A DNA stretch of 64,000 nucleotides from Candidatus Paceibacterota bacterium (GTDB lineage: Bacteria; Actinomycetota; Actinomycetes; Nanopelagicales; Nanopelagicaceae): NCBI GenBank assembly GCA_035530615.1, contig DATKUL010000002.1, positions 372,001 through 436,000 on the forward strand. The letters run 5' to 3'. Made by a program: the position numbers and the translations under genes. This document shows positions 63,918-64,000 of the stretch, in pieces. The notes under the pieces were generated by a model that saw nothing but the letters and a program-made list of their open reading frames with translations, was not told where the DNA came from and made no database searches. The first letter of the stretch is position 1; each line of letters opens with the position of its first letter.

Positions 63918-64000
63918 ATGGGCCCTGGAGGTATTGCAACAATCATCGCCGCTTGCTCGCTCTTGGTTATTGCCGTGGCAATTAGTTACGCAGTAGTTCG
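63918..64000 (+). CDS. DUF948-family membrane protein, N-terminal part (cut by window edge)
   Basis: A clear GGGAGGA ribosome site seven bases before an ATG opens MGPGGIATIIAACSLLVIAV and a hydrophobic helix running to the window end. The N-terminus and location after aspS fit the actinobacterial DUF948 protein found upstream of alaS. Only 27 codons are visible. Confidence 0.6.
   Translation, partial: MGPGGIATIIAACSLLVIAVAISYAVV

Noticed and set aside
1-64000. CRISPR arrays, insertion sequences, rRNA genes, replication origin
   Set aside because: No regular spaced repeats, transposase motifs, rRNA core sequences or DnaA-box clusters were seen on either strand.

Overview
The window is a gene-dense stretch of an Actinomycetota chromosome of intermediate GC. 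The gene order closely matches two blocks known from Mycobacterium and Streptomyces. The first runs lipB / TIGR01777 epimerase / E2 / Lpd / leucyl aminopeptidase / gcvT, then erpA / PfkB kinase / ctaC and the qcrCAB-ctaE supercomplex genes. The second runs thrS / HIT / pgsA / PIM acyltransferase / pimA / pdxST / yebC / ruvCAB / secDF / rel / hisS / aspS. Phosphatidylinositol-mannoside genes, an actinobacterial CtaF, a di-haem QcrC and DUF3043/DUF3048/DUF6131/DUF948 proteins all support the phylum. Intergenic gaps are short and many genes overlap by 1-8 bases. I cannot name a genus from sequence alone.

Layout: 0-9 kb, lipoate and 2-oxo-acid dehydrogenase genes (partial lipB, E2, E3), an MMPL exporter, leucyl aminopeptidase and gcvT. 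9-13.4 kb, a cobalamin-riboswitch-controlled ECF vitamin transporter operon. 13.4-19 kb, aldo-keto reductase, DUF3043, nadA, erpA, PfkB kinase, and a TusA plus degenerate cysteine desulfurase pair. 19-22.6 kb, cytochrome aa3 genes (ctaC-ctaD-ctaF) and an orphan secreted CuA protein. 22.6-26.2 kb, the methylcitrate cycle (prpB-prpC-prpD). 26.2-30.3 kb, qcrB, qcrA, qcrC, ctaE. 30.4-34.4 kb, pseudo-receiver, trpD, a DEDD/GIY-YIG nuclease and an esterase. 34.4-37.7 kb, an accessory patch holding two decayed genes, a sulfotransferase, a DinB protein and small membrane proteins, ending at a tRNA-Val. 37.7-40.3 kb, four tRNA genes, a cupin and pabB/pabC. 40.3-53.2 kb, thrS, PI/PIM lipid genes, pdxST, yebC and ruvCAB. 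53.2-64 kb, secDF, rel, DUF349, MBL hydrolase, hisS, aspS and small membrane proteins.

Together the genes describe an aerobic heterotroph with a bcc-aa3 respiratory chain, lipoylated 2-oxo-acid dehydrogenases, propionate oxidation through methylcitrate, scavenging of vitamin B12, and de novo NAD, PLP, folate and tryptophan steps. The least ordinary items are: (1) a cysteine-desulfurase homologue that keeps the catalytic cysteine but has lost the PLP lysine, in an operon with TusA; (2) a 200-residue remnant of an EF-G-like GTPase with no P-loop, kept under its own promoter; (3) a stand-alone secreted CuA domain; (4) a widespread leaderless-promoter signature, TANNNT 6-8 nt before the start codon, in about 15 genes; in two divergent pairs the two -10 hexamers share the same TA; (5) two small decayed genes, a beta-carbonic anhydrase and an unknown 90-residue protein, that explain otherwise empty DNA.
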